Source: Phormidium yuhuli AB48
GTDB lineage: Bacteria; Cyanobacteriota; Cyanobacteriia; Cyanobacteriales; Geitlerinemataceae
Direction of reading: 5' to 3'
Length of the DNA: 51,599 nt
Assembly: GCF_023983615.1 (NCBI RefSeq)
Contig: NZ_CP098612.1
Coordinates: forward strand, 1 to 51,599
The translations under genes were made by a program, and so were the position numbers. The notes under the pieces are model-generated. The model worked only from the letters and a program-made list of their open reading frames with translations. It had not been told where the DNA came from and made no database searches. This document shows, piece after piece, positions 1 through 8,622 of this stretch (positions are counted from its first letter, which is position 1; each line of letters starts with the position of its first letter).

Positions 1-1023
1 GAAGTCGCGACATACCTCCCGCTGGATAGTTTCCCAACTCCCAGCCGGGGGGAGTCGTTTTATCAGGCAGTTGCGATCGCGCACAACGAGGTTCTGCGGG
101 TTCCTGACTTGCTCCAGGTTTGGCGCTCTTCCCCATTACCCCAAATAGGAGATGTCTATGAACTGCTGTCGGGCGTTGAGGCAACAACATTGTCAGAGAT
201 TGAACAGCAGATTCAACTTCTGATTGAACCGGCCCGAGAACCGGAGAACGTTCGAGAACGGTGGCAACTTTGGGAGCTTCGCCAACTCCTCGAAACCGAA
301 GCCTATGCGAATGTTGGGATGTCTGGGCCCCCAGGGTCTATTGGGTTGAACTTTACTGGAAACCTCCCTGTGGTCAGCCCAGGTAACCTGGGTGGCATTG
401 TGGATGGCTTAACCCGAATTACCCAATTGTTCCTTGCCTTCTTCAGTAGCACGATTGTCCCAGGGGATGCGATCACAGCCATCGTCCAGGCAACCAATGC
501 CGTTGTTCTTAAGTTCTTCGAGGTGGGAGCGGGGAGTTTGGTTGGGGATTTGGCGGCGGCTGTGCTGCGTACCATTGATTTGCCGGCCATCTATTCCATC
601 ACAATGACGTTCGCTGGAACTTGGGCATTCCTCATGGCGTACGCCCCGCTGATTATCCTGGCCGCGATTTGTGCGATCGCCGTCATCCAGAACAGTCGTC
701 GGCTCAAGATTGGGGAACATCTTAATGTGTTCGCCGGTTTGCCGGGGTCGCCGTCGGCGATGGCATTTGGAGGGTTGGCTAATCCAAACCGGGCCACAAT
801 GAAGGCTGCCTTGATTGAGCTGGCCCAGGACTTGCGGAACGACGGGGCCAACTTTGAGCCGGTCATGGGGTTTGTGTTGGATTCGCGCGATCGCGTCGCG
901 ATGGTTCTCAACCTGACCAGCCTAGATGACCCCATTGAACTGTTTGGGCAGGCAATGGATGCAGCGGCGATTCCATATCAGGAGCAACTGGGCCGTTCGT
1001 TTGATGATTGGTGGAATGCTTAG
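1..1023 (+). CDS. membrane protein, 3' part of a gene cut by the window edge
   Basis: The frame is open from base 1, so the gene begins outside the left edge; it joins in frame to the gene that runs off the right edge, giving 434 residues if the molecule is circular. Family not recognised. The part here has a soluble helical start, a glycine/proline-rich stretch, then hydrophobic segments (LTRITQLFLAFFS and WAFLMAYAPLIILAAICAIAV) before a soluble C-terminus ending in DDWWNA. It is probably anchored in the membrane by one or more helices. The next gene starts 9 bases after its stop, with a ribosome site AGGAGG overlapping the stop, so it is co-translated with the polymerase-like protein. A TTG at 109 could be read as a start, but the frame is open upstream and continues the other fragment, so I do not use it. 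Confidence 0.75.
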   Translation, partial: EVATYLPLDSFPTPSRGESFYQAVAIAHNEVLRVPDLLQVWRSSPLPQIGDVYELLSGVEATTLSEIEQQIQLLIEPAREPENVRERWQLWELRQLLETEAYANVGMSGPPGSIGLNFTGNLPVVSPGNLGGIVDGLTRITQLFLAFFSSTIVPGDAITAIVQATNAVVLKFFEVGAGSLVGDLAAAVLRTIDLPAIYSITMTFAGTWAFLMAYAPLIILAAICAIAVIQNSRRLKIGEHLNVFAGLPGSPSAMAFGGLANPNRATMKAALIELAQDLRNDGANFEPVMGFVLDSRDRVAMVLNLTSLDDPIELFGQAMDAAAIPYQEQLGRSFDDWWNA

Positions 1024-1032
1024 GAGGTTGAT

Positions 1033-3669
1033 ATGCCGGAAATTCAAGAACCCAACATCTCCTGGAAAAACATCCTCATGGCTCCTGATGGCAGTCGGGG
1101 GAGGATTTACGTCACAACAACCTGGAGTGTTTATGACCTAGAGGAGCAACGGAAAGTTGGAGGCGACCCGGTGGTGCTGCGCAACATTCTGCTCACCGGG
1201 CTTCATCCTCGAAATGCCTTTGCCATTGGCCAAGTCTCGAAAACCCAAGACAGGCCCGGATATCTAAACCCCTTTTATCCATTCGCCCTGGAAGAAGGAG
1301 CCGAGCCAAACAGCCGAGAAGGTCCCAGGGTTGCCTTAGACTTAGCCTCCAATAGCCGGACTCATGGGCGCTTCACATTTACCGATAAACGAGTGGGCCG
1401 GCCCTATTTTGGTGCTGACTGGAAGCGCATCATTTACGGGTCAATCCTCCACACAGGTTGCCGGGCGCTGGTATATCGGCAGATGAGGTTTATCGTCACT
1501 GACGATGAACTCCGCGACTTCCAGGGGCAGCCCTACGACGACCCGGTGAACCAACGAAATTGGAACACCGGCGATTCCCATGCCACAGGGAGTACCGCAC
1601 TGATGGAACATTTGGGGATTGCAACTCAGAGTCCCGATGGTGAATACGAGCCGGAGGTGAACCGGCCCATCCAATTTCGCTGTGCAGAGTTTAAGAAATG
1701 GGTGGGCAAGGGGACGATTGCCCATAATCCCGCCCTTGATGGAGTGGCGGATATGGCCATTCCACTCAGTTCACTCAAAGGGAACAAACTTCCGCTGGGG
1801 AACCATGAGGCCAAGCTACTCCTCGGCTACGTCCATGGGGCTGAGCAGCGCCGGGCATCTCCGGGTTGGATGCTGTTTCAGTGGTTCGATTTCGAGACAC
1901 TGGAGCAAGACAATATCATTTCCAATTTGATTGCCAAGGCAAGAGACCTCGGCAGTGCATTCAACTCAATCCAGGATTTGGCCAGGATTCTCAGGGTCGA
2001 GCAAGGTGACGCCGAATCATTGGATGAAATGGAACGCCTCAACTCTGAGGCCCTTTATGTGAACACGATGATGAGCGTCGTCATAGCTGATGAGGCGGGG
2101 ATTCTTCTGCTCCATCCCTATGTGGTGCGCCGAGTGAAGGAGCGGTATCGGGCCATGTTCCTCAAGTTGGCCAAGGCAGCGGGTGTCCGCTTCTGGTCTG
2201 TGATGACCATGCCTGATGAGAGTTTGGCCCACTACTGGACTCAAGACCCCGACGGGCGCATCATCGGCGATAAGGTATTTTGCGCCGGTGAATTTCCACC
2301 AGGTGAATATATTGTGTTTGCGAATCCAATGAGACATTGGGGGGATATTCAACTCTGGGAAAACAAGCACGAAGGGCGTTTCACCGGGTCTCTGGGGGTG
2401 ATGGCTGCTCCCAGGGACTTGCTGTTGAGCTTGGGTCGGGATACGGATGGGGATTTTGTGCAGTTGATTCGAGCCGATACCTACCCGGCGATGGCCGAGG
2501 CAATTCGCAACTTTACCGATACCCCGAATGTGGCGAAATTCCCTAAGCGGGCGTTACAGGGCAACTTGGGAGAGATTGCTCTGGGCAGCATGAACGATTT
2601 AACTGGAGTCGTTGCTTCACTACTCGGCAAGGCGCGATCGCAGCTTGCAGAAAATATCGTTCTAGAAATCCCTCCCGGCGGCGAACAAGAGGAGACGATT
2701 GAGATGAGGATTATTGACTTCCTCAGCCAGGAACTCCAGATTGCCGTGGACTCTCTCAAATCTGCTTACCCCAATAATGAGGCTGGGCTCGAGGAAGTAT
2801 CGAAGTTCCTTAAACAGCGCAATGCTCAAGCTGGGATTTGGATTAAGGATTTGAAAGACCCCAACACCTACCTCACCCGACCAGTCGCCGTTGAGCCGGG
2901 CGCAATTGACACCGTTTCTCGCATTCTGCAAATCGTTAACTCCAACTGGAACGCTCCCAGCCTGGACGTTGACTCAAATCCTCGGTCTTACCAAAATGTC
3001 CTCTTTGGCAAAGAGCAGATTCCGTTTTCCCCATTTCAGGAGCAGGTTGCCTATGAAGCGAGAGACGATTATCGTGCGGCTATGGCGCAGGCGATCGCAC
3101 GGAAGGAACAAACCGGGGATGATACAGCTATCAAAGCCGTAGCGATGGCCACAAAGGAATCCAAGGAGGGGATTTTGGCTTTAGTTGACCCAGCAACAGG
3201 TGAACGATTCTCCCCTCAATCTTGGGTATCTGCGTTTTGGCACGTTTCCCACGATGCCAATACCGGCGATGCCGGTTTGGTATTCATGATGTTCGGCACG
3301 GAAATTGTTAATCGACTCCGGGAGTATGACCCAGAAGAGGTGAAGGTCTTTGACGTTTATGGTACTCAATTCAATGAATGGGCCCATCCGACTTGGCGAT
3401 GGGGGGGACAAACTGTACAGACCCGAGTTGAAATCGCCCAGATTGCTGGTCGTCAGCAGAAAGTTATCTATATGAAATGGAGTGGGGCTAATACCTTGAC
3501 TGGATGGCATTTGTTGGGGATTATTTCCGATGCACAAGCTGGAAATCTCGTTCCTGGTCAAGTCTCAACTCGGCTAGCTTATACAATCCGATTCAAGGCT
3601 GAACAGGGAACAACTCGCATCAGGTTCCTTGACCTCTCTCTTGAAGATGACTATATGCTGTATCTTTAA
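1033..3669 (+). CDS. putative single-chain two-barrel RNA polymerase (QDE-1/YonO-like)
   Basis: 878 residues, start fixed by AGGAGG 5 bases before ATG. Seen: residues 470-474 read D-T-D-G-D, the DxDGD metal-binding loop of the second double-psi beta barrel of cellular beta' subunits, eukaryotic RNA-dependent RNA polymerases and phage YonO. About 30-45 residues before it stands an NPMRHWGDIQ segment, like the NPCLHPGDI segment that precedes DxDGD in RdRP-type enzymes. Residues 213-227 (IQFR..., K226-G227) followed by a PLSSLKGNK segment near 244-252 resemble the first barrel (fQiR...KG..., then RPSMkKF) that supplies the active-site lysines. K226 to D470 is about 240 residues, of the order I recall for QDE-1, and total length is close to YonO (about 900). 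Role inferred: template-directed RNA synthesis. It lies between a membrane protein gene and an HU-like gene in one operon. No zinc finger or nuclease motif is seen. Alternative: an inactive relative; but all three aspartates are present. Confidence 0.72.
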   Translation: MPEIQEPNISWKNILMAPDGSRGRIYVTTTWSVYDLEEQRKVGGDPVVLRNILLTGLHPRNAFAIGQVSKTQDRPGYLNPFYPFALEEGAEPNSREGPRVALDLASNSRTHGRFTFTDKRVGRPYFGADWKRIIYGSILHTGCRALVYRQMRFIVTDDELRDFQGQPYDDPVNQRNWNTGDSHATGSTALMEHLGIATQSPDGEYEPEVNRPIQFRCAEFKKWVGKGTIAHNPALDGVADMAIPLSSLKGNKLPLGNHEAKLLLGYVHGAEQRRASPGWMLFQWFDFETLEQDNIISNLIAKARDLGSAFNSIQDLARILRVEQGDAESLDEMERLNSEALYVNTMMSVVIADEAGILLLHPYVVRRVKERYRAMFLKLAKAAGVRFWSVMTMPDESLAHYWTQDPDGRIIGDKVFCAGEFPPGEYIVFANPMRHWGDIQLWENKHEGRFTGSLGVMAAPRDLLLSLGRDTDGDFVQLIRADTYPAMAEAIRNFTDTPNVAKFPKRALQGNLGEIALGSMNDLTGVVASLLGKARSQLAENIVLEIPPGGEQEETIEMRIIDFLSQELQIAVDSLKSAYPNNEAGLEEVSKFLKQRNAQAGIWIKDLKDPNTYLTRPVAVEPGAIDTVSRILQIVNSNWNAPSLDVDSNPRSYQNVLFGKEQIPFSPFQEQVAYEARDDYRAAMAQAIARKEQTGDDTAIKAVAMATKESKEGILALVDPATGERFSPQSWVSAFWHVSHDANTGDAGLVFMMFGTEIVNRLREYDPEEVKVFDVYGTQFNEWAHPTWRWGGQTVQTRVEIAQIAGRQQKVIYMKWSGANTLTGWHLLGIISDAQAGNLVPGQVSTRLAYTIRFKAEQGTTRIRFLDLSLEDDYMLYL

Positions 3670-3672
3670 CGT

Positions 3673-4236
3673 ATGATGACTAAAGATATACGTTTGTTAG
3701 AAACTATGTTCGACCACATTGCAGAAGTAACTGGCTACTCCGAACAGTCAGTCGAAACGGTCATTCTCGCTTTTGTTCAATATGTCAAGACCTCCATTCA
3801 GAATGGAGAGGATGTGCAGATTACCGGTTTCGGAACCTACACCCATACTGACCTTAAGAAACGCCCTGGGCGCAATCCTCGGACGGGTGAAAGTATTACC
3901 CTGCCTCCATCTCGCCGTCCTCGCTTTAAGTTCAGCAAGAAATTTATTGAAGGAGTCCAACCAGACCCCAAGGTTAAACCCAAGCGGTCTAAAGCCAAAG
4001 CTGACAAATCTGAAGGGCCACAAGTTACTAACTCTGAAGTAGCCCCACCGCCGATTCCCAAACAGTTCCTTTCTCCAGTCGTTGAGCAGAAAATCTGGAG
4101 TGCGATTGTCGATGGTCAGGTGGTCTCGGTTCCTCATAAGGAAGCGACCCAACTTGACGGACATATCCCGGTTTGGGCTAAAGGGCGTAAGGGTTGGGAA
4201 CTGAAAGAGTCTGTCCCTGAACTGTCGGCATCCTAA
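3673..4236 (+). CDS. HU/IHF-family DNA-binding protein with a long C-terminal extension
   Basis: Residues 1-97 are a full HU domain: helical dimerisation part, then the beta-arm signature GFGTY...R-x-GRNPRTGE-x-I (GRNPRTGE at 66-73) and a basic F-K-x-S-K-K end. HU dimers bend DNA. The usual length is about 90 residues; here 187. Residues 98-130 are a lysine/proline-rich linker, and the rest (about 140-187: WSAIVDGQVVSVPHKEA...PVWAKGRKGWEL) looks like a small added domain with several tryptophans that I do not recognise. The start is 3 bases after the stop of the polymerase-like gene; two ATGs (3673, 3676) are possible. The location suggests it works with that enzyme or compacts plasmid DNA; this is inference. 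Confidence 0.9.
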   Translation: MMTKDIRLLETMFDHIAEVTGYSEQSVETVILAFVQYVKTSIQNGEDVQITGFGTYTHTDLKKRPGRNPRTGESITLPPSRRPRFKFSKKFIEGVQPDPKVKPKRSKAKADKSEGPQVTNSEVAPPPIPKQFLSPVVEQKIWSAIVDGQVVSVPHKEATQLDGHIPVWAKGRKGWELKESVPELSAS

Positions 4237-4238
4237 AA

Positions 4239-4372
4239 AATATCCACAGACTTTTTTGCCCAAGAGTGGGACTTGATAAAAGTCTGTGGATATTCCAGCT
4301 AACTCTTGCAAAAAAGTTAAGTCAGTTTAGTCTGTGGATATTTTCAACCTCCCCAAGATTTTATCCACAGAC
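4239..4372. repeat. four DnaA-box-like sites in two inverted pairs
   Basis: The 11-mer TATCCACAGAC occurs at 4241-4251 (+), 4282-4292 (-), 4330-4340 (-) and 4362-4372 (+). The last reads TTATCCACA, the consensus DnaA box; the others differ only at the first base or are equal on the other strand. The first pair forms a 14-bp inverted repeat (4239-4252 with 4281-4294). The outer pair lies at the 3' end of the small minus-strand gene. They may be DnaA sites of a replication origin, operators, or for the first pair a terminator of the polymerase operon; the T-run inside the loop is not in the usual terminator place. Confidence 0.6.
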
Positions 4373-4617
4373 AATTTCTCGTGCTTAATCCAGACTTGAA
4401 CTTGAGCGGCTTGGGAACGGGTTAATCGACAACTGTGAGTTTTCATCAATCGCTCGTCTTTCCAGGATTCCCAGCGGTAATACCAGTAACGGTATGTGCG
4501 CTTTTGTCCCGAGCTTAAAAGTTTGACCTTTTCCTGACATTCTATCCAGCCATGAACTTGGGTTTTGCGTCTGGATAATTTTCGTTCGCCTGAGATAGCA
4601 CGGATTTCGTAGGTCAT
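4327..4617 (-). CDS. small basic hypothetical protein
   Basis: 96 residues, rich in K, R, W and Y (YRYWYYRWESW at about 42-52). I do not recognise a named family. The arrangement, a GWI...K...YYYW segment followed by a predicted helix with RSQAAQVQVWIKHEKLSVDKIL, resembles small cyanobacterial plasmid proteins thought to bind nucleic acid. Its last 15 codons contain two of the DnaA-box-like sites, so coding and cis function overlap. ATG at 4617; reading frame supported by composition more than by homology. Confidence 0.5.
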   Translation of the reverse strand: MTYEIRAISGERKLSRRKTQVHGWIECQEKVKLLSSGQKRTYRYWYYRWESWKDERLMKTHSCRLTRSQAAQVQVWIKHEKLSVDKILGRLKISTD

Positions 4618-4681
4618 GACACACCACTCTTGAGTTTTCCTCAGGGTAGCGAAAACCGGAAACCAGTTACCGATTTTTTAG

Positions 4682-4939
4682 TCATGATTCCCTAACATTT
4701 GGACGGGTAGCCATGACCAGGTCGTAGAGGTTGCAACGGAGTAGTTGGCAAAGCTCCAGCGTCTCCTCGGGGGTCAGCCGGGGAGGATATCGATGGGCAT
4801 TCCACTCTCGAATGCTTTTAGGGCTTACTTTTCGAGAGCTACCAATTTCTGAAAATCGGCGGTTCAGGGCTTCGCAAAATTCCTTCTGGTTGAAGCCAGC
4901 ACCGGAATACAATTCCTGAATTGTCAATCCTGCTTTCAT
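4682..4939 (-). CDS. XRE-type helix-turn-helix regulator
   Basis: 85 residues. A single DNA-binding fold: helix-turn-helix with MKAGLTIQELYSGAGFNQKEFCEALNRRF, then SPKSIREWNAHRYPPRLTPEETLELCQLLRC, the pattern of Cro/XRE domains in which the recognition helix ends in W-N-x-x-R. It is transcribed divergently from the replication initiator, with 176 bases between the starts. A plasmid copy-control repressor is the natural guess. Confidence 0.72.
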   Translation of the reverse strand: MKAGLTIQELYSGAGFNQKEFCEALNRRFSEIGSSRKVSPKSIREWNAHRYPPRLTPEETLELCQLLRCNLYDLVMATRPNVRES

Positions 4940-5115
4940 TGCTGTCTAGTTGTAAATTGAACAAAATCGATAACTGGTGTACGCTTATCCTGAAGAAGAA
5001 CTTGAAAATAATTCTCAGTTCGCTGAAAACACCTAATACTTTCGTATCCTTCGAGGCTAAAGAATTTCATCAGCCTCAAGCGACGATAGCGCCAAAATTC
5101 AATAGAAAAATAAAG

Positions 5116-5931
5116 ATGCAGCAAAGAGTCCATAAAATCAAAGGAAAGTTTTATCCTTTGAAGCATCAAGAGTGGTTAGAGGCTTGCAGGAAGCTGAAGC
5201 CATCCGAGCGGGATGTTTTGTATTACGTTCGGACGCTAGACCCGAGGAACAACGGGATCTCGATACCCACAGCCAAAATTGCCCACGCATTGTCAACGCC
5301 AAAGCGAAAAGTTCACCCGCGGACGGTGAGCCGTGCGCTCAAGCGGCTAGATCAACTTGGGTTCCTGGATTTGGAGATTGTGGCGGCCCAAGTCAAACTC
5401 CGTGGTGGGGGCCTCTGGTCGAGCGATCGCCCCAATCCAGAGGTGGATCAAACGATCCACGGGGTGGATCAAACGATCCAGAGGGTGGATCAAATGATCC
5501 AGGGGGTGGATCAAACGATCCCGGAAGTGGATCAAATGATCCACCCTGAAATCGCTAAAATCCTTACTGAGAAGGGGATTCAGCGAAATGGCGATTTTAG
5601 AGATCTAATAGATCTAATAGATCTCTCAGAGGGAGAAGGGGAGAGTTTTAGGGAATTTTGTGAGAGAGAGACAGCCCATTTCGACCCACCTCTGAGAAGC
5701 TTGACCGATTATCTTGCTTCCCGAGATGCCAGCGGCCGGCCCCGATATTGGCCGTTGTGGCAGAAATACCAATCTGCTAATCGTGATTGGCGATCGCACC
5801 CCCATTACCAAGAATGGTCTGCTGCCATCGAGCGTGATGGTTACGGGTGGGTTGTTCAGCAATTTGGTCAACCCGAATATTCCGAGTTAATTGAATTCTA
5901 TAAGTGGTATGAACGAAATTCCTCGCTTTAA
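5116..5931 (+). CDS. candidate replication initiator with internal iterons
   Basis: 271 residues from ATG 5116. The frame is open further upstream but that part overlaps the divergent regulator and its promoter, so I take the internal ATG. Residues 10-90 look like a winged-helix domain (KLKPSERDVLYYVRTLDP...PTAKIAHALS...HPRTVSRALKRLDQLGFLDL), as in plasmid/phage initiators of the RepA or lambda-O type. Residues 110-144 are five heptapeptides of form VDQ[TM]I-x-x coded by five 21-bp DNA repeats. The C-terminal part is acidic then aromatic-rich (YWPLWQKYQSANRDWRSHP). The stop overlaps the next gene by 23 bases. Role inferred from fold, iterons and context; no direct match to a named Rep protein is claimed. 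A weak promoter is possible with TTGAAC at 4957 and TACGCT at 4980. Confidence 0.62.
   Translation: MQQRVHKIKGKFYPLKHQEWLEACRKLKPSERDVLYYVRTLDPRNNGISIPTAKIAHALSTPKRKVHPRTVSRALKRLDQLGFLDLEIVAAQVKLRGGGLWSSDRPNPEVDQTIHGVDQTIQRVDQMIQGVDQTIPEVDQMIHPEIAKILTEKGIQRNGDFRDLIDLIDLSEGEGESFREFCERETAHFDPPLRSLTDYLASRDASGRPRYWPLWQKYQSANRDWRSHPHYQEWSAAIERDGYGWVVQQFGQPEYSELIEFYKWYERNSSL
5443..5547 (+). repeat. five tandem 21-bp iteron-like repeats inside the initiator gene
   Basis: Units start at 5443, 5464, 5485, 5506 and 5527. Each carries the imperfect palindrome GGATCAAA[CT]GATC[CA], that is GGATC and GATCC around a 4-base centre. A spacing of 21 bp is two helical turns, so bound proteins would sit on one face. 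Placement within the initiator coding sequence is like the origin of phage lambda in gene O. Confidence 0.85.
5599..5626. repeat. AGATCT-rich palindrome next to the iterons
   Basis: AGAGATCTA (5599-5607) and TAGATCTCT (5618-5626) are perfect inverted arms, with a further TAGATCTA-type copy between them. It codes for RDLIDLIDLS in the initiator. It is AT-rich and 50 bases after the iterons, where an unwinding or accessory binding site would be expected; function is inferred. Confidence 0.45.
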
Positions 5932-6262
5932 TCGGAATCCCGTGGTCTCTCCAGACTCCGAAGCCTGGCGGCCATCGTGGACTTGTTACTGCTGCCGGGA
6001 TACTGGCTTGGTTCAGGATTACCTAATCAGGCGCATCATCCCGAATTACAACGCCTTCGAGGATAAGCCCGTGGTTTGCCAGCGGTGTGGAGCGTATCAC
6101 CGGGGCAATCCTGTTCGAGACCTCAACCACGATTGGCGCTTCAAGCGCGACCTGTGCGATCGGCTTGACGAAATCAGTCGCCGTGACTGGAAAACAACGA
6201 GACAGCAACACTTTCAGCACATCAAACGGATTATTGACGGGACGACAGGACATCCATTTTGA
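5909..6262 (+). CDS. small zinc-ribbon-like protein
   Basis: 117 residues from ATG 5909; the start lies inside the end of the initiator gene, so the two are translationally coupled. Residues 26-60 hold CYCCRDTG and, 30 residues later, VVCQRCGA: four or five cysteines in two CxxC knuckles, the layout of a zinc ribbon. The C-terminal half is helical and basic (RRDWKTTRQQHFQHIKRII). Function unknown; likely accessory to replication because of its coupling. Confidence 0.68.
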   Translation: MNEIPRFNRNPVVSPDSEAWRPSWTCYCCRDTGLVQDYLIRRIIPNYNAFEDKPVVCQRCGAYHRGNPVRDLNHDWRFKRDLCDRLDEISRRDWKTTRQQHFQHIKRIIDGTTGHPF

Positions 6263-6644
6263 AAGCTTTAAAACAAATCAACTACTTCTAATTTTTTTTT
6301 GAAAAGTTTTGATTTAGGTTGTCCCGGTTGTCCCAAATCGCTGAAACCCCCTTGATTTCGTTGATGTCAGGGGGGTTGTTATTGTCGATGACCTCATGGC
6401 CAACTCAACAGATTGGTTAATCTGGCTTTGACTGCTGCAAATCTTGGGTAGATTCTGGGTCTGATGCGATCGCCGGCAGCAGATTGAGGCAATCGGACAG
6501 CAAAAATCACCCAACTGTCCAAAAGTTGGGAGGAAATTAGGCGATCGCCACGAGGTAACACGATTTCAGACAAACGGCTCCAGTCCAGGGTCGAACCTGG
6601 ATAGAAGCGTATTCAATTCAAGGGTGTAGCTGGACGAGGAAGGG
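6263..6644. other. non-coding stretch between convergent replication genes
   Basis: Holds a hairpin at about 6344-6377 (AACCCCCTT and AGGGGGGTT arms, loop about 14) that can end plus-strand transcription after the zinc-ribbon gene. A second 18-base palindrome at 6581-6600 (TCCAGG and CCTGGA arms) lies just after the end of the minus-strand primase gene and may end its transcript. One HIP1 octamer is present. I see no gene. Confidence 0.5.
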
Positions 6645-8546
6645 TTATGTTGCCGGTTCAGGAGTCCAGGGAGTGGGCGGTCGATAACATCGCTGTCGTA
6701 TCCCGTTGAAATAACTCCGAACCGACTCCCATCCCAGCCGTTGGAATATTCGACTGACTCGCATCTGCTCTCGCCTGGTCTGTTGGATGGTATCGAGTTT
6801 CAGGCAGTTAGTAAGGATTTCAGCGTTTGAGACTTCACTTAGATTCTGAGCGTATTGTTCGACCCGAGCATCCCAGGGGTCGCTGATTTCGTACTCCCGA
6901 TTGGCCTCATTCTGGAGTTCTTGTTCTTCGGTAGTTAAATCGCAGTCTTCACCCGCTTCGTAGGCGGTGATCGCAGCAGCCCAAATCGCATCGCGATTCT
7001 GTTTCAGTTTCTTCAGGTTGATTTGGCCGACGGGAATGACCCAAAATCGGCGATTTCCGGTTGCATCCTGCAAAAACTCATCTTCATTGGTGGTGCCAGC
7101 GACGACAGTGCGCCGACGTAATAGCTCGTGTTTCCGTGCATAGGGGGCGCGAACGACATCAACCTGTTTTGAAAAGAAATCCTTGACTTCCCCGCTGGCC
7201 CGTTTGCCTGCGATCGCACACTCAATTTCAGCAATCTCACAAATCCAGTGGCGGTGCAGAGCGAGGATATGGTCTTTATCCCGGCAGTCGTGAATGGTAT
7301 CGGTGAAAAACTCACCACCTAGAATGCGTAGAGAGAGCGATTTTCCAATGCCCTGCTTCCCTTTCAAGATGAGTGCGTTATCAAACTTGCAGCCAGGTTC
7401 GTACACCCGTTTGACAGCTGCAATCAGCCATCGTTTCAGATAGCTGTTGTAGAGGGGCAGTAGAGGGTCGTTTTTATCGACTCCGAAATACTGTGTTGCC
7501 AGGTGGTCGATATTCACCTTTCGTCCACCCCGAATGGAGTCTAAATGTTCCTTCACCGGGTCATACTGATACTTCTGTGCTAGCCACTCAATCGCGTCAC
7601 ACGCCAGTGTTTTCGAGCATTCAATGTGATTTTCCAGCAGGTTTAAGTAGAAATGTTCAGTCCGGGTGGGTTCACCATCAATCTCAATTTCTCGCGTTCT
7701 GACATTGAGACGGGTGCGATTCCCCCAAATATGCCGGATATAGACAAATTTCTCTGTCTTCGACATCCTGGACTTCTTAGCCCATTTTGCAAACGGGATG
7801 GCACTCTCCATTAGCTGTTGTAGCTGTTTGGGTCGCCGCCGGGGGAGAAAACCACATAAATAGTCATCCAGACCCTTACCGTCTTCCTGCGACCACTGCA
7901 TCACATAGACACTCACGGTTCCCTTGGCATTGAGACATTCTCCCAATTTCTTCAGGGCGTGCTGGACTTGCCATTTTCGGATAATGTCTGAATCGAAGGC
8001 GAGGTAAATCGAACGACCAGGTTGGCAAAATGCCTCTAACTGGGGTTTTAGCTGTCCCTCCTTCAACCCACAATTTACACCGGGCAGTGAAATGGTGGCC
8101 ACGCCGTTGGACAAACCGCAGCCTGCCTTCTTCGCGCCCTCGGTGATGATGATGGGGATGTTGGGATTCTCCAAGACCCTGTTCCAATAATTTGGCTCCC
8201 CGGTGTCAAGGAATAGCGGCGTGGCTTCATATCCCGAAGCGCCAAGATATTTCCGAGCCTTGCCATCGTCACCAACGGGCGGATTGTCGGGTTTGTATTG
8301 GATTCCCAGTAATGTCGGCTCTCCAGTCTGGGGGTCAACCCCACGAACCGACCAGCCAGGGACGAGATGATTACTGTGCTTCCAGCGTCGATTGGTGTTT
8401 CGGCTCAGCAATTCGTCAACCTCGCGCCCATCCTTGTGACTTTGGATAGCGTTGACGGTGATTTCGCGGTCAACCCCTGAGTCTTCCCATTCGCTCAGGT
8501 GGTTGGTGTGGATGGTGTTGTAAGAATTTAAATCGGTGGCAAGCAT
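6645..8546 (-). CDS. primase-helicase: toprim-like DUF3854 domain plus VapE-type ATPase
   Basis: 633 residues from ATG 8546, which has GAGGAAG 5 bases upstream; the longer frame from TTG 8585 lacks a ribosome site. N-terminal part (about 90-210): IIITEGAKKA at 134 and YLAFDSD at 187, the glutamate and DxD of toprim-like DUF3854 domains of plasmid/phage primases. C-terminal part (about 300-560): P-loop GKQGIGKS at 396-403, then ICEIAEIE (Walker B-like) and the R-R-x-x-V-x-x-G-T-T-N and TGNRRFWVIP segments typical of the virulence-associated E / D5-like helicase family. It should prime and unwind plasmid DNA. Confidence 0.88.
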   Translation of the reverse strand: MLATDLNSYNTIHTNHLSEWEDSGVDREITVNAIQSHKDGREVDELLSRNTNRRWKHSNHLVPGWSVRGVDPQTGEPTLLGIQYKPDNPPVGDDGKARKYLGASGYEATPLFLDTGEPNYWNRVLENPNIPIIITEGAKKAGCGLSNGVATISLPGVNCGLKEGQLKPQLEAFCQPGRSIYLAFDSDIIRKWQVQHALKKLGECLNAKGTVSVYVMQWSQEDGKGLDDYLCGFLPRRRPKQLQQLMESAIPFAKWAKKSRMSKTEKFVYIRHIWGNRTRLNVRTREIEIDGEPTRTEHFYLNLLENHIECSKTLACDAIEWLAQKYQYDPVKEHLDSIRGGRKVNIDHLATQYFGVDKNDPLLPLYNSYLKRWLIAAVKRVYEPGCKFDNALILKGKQGIGKSLSLRILGGEFFTDTIHDCRDKDHILALHRHWICEIAEIECAIAGKRASGEVKDFFSKQVDVVRAPYARKHELLRRRTVVAGTTNEDEFLQDATGNRRFWVIPVGQINLKKLKQNRDAIWAAAITAYEAGEDCDLTTEEQELQNEANREYEISDPWDARVEQYAQNLSEVSNAEILTNCLKLDTIQQTRREQMRVSRIFQRLGWESVRSYFNGIRQRCYRPPTPWTPEPAT

Positions 8547-8622
8547 CACTCTTCCTCGGTAGTGGCGAGGGATGATGCTGTTCAATTCGGATTCTGGCTA
8601 AGAATTTTTTTTGGTCAGTCTC

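Noticed and set aside
6578-6603. tRNA T-arm-like sequence (CCAGGTTCGACCCTGG on minus)
   Set aside because: No acceptor, D or anticodon arm can be built around it; the 18 bases are a plain palindrome after the primase gene.
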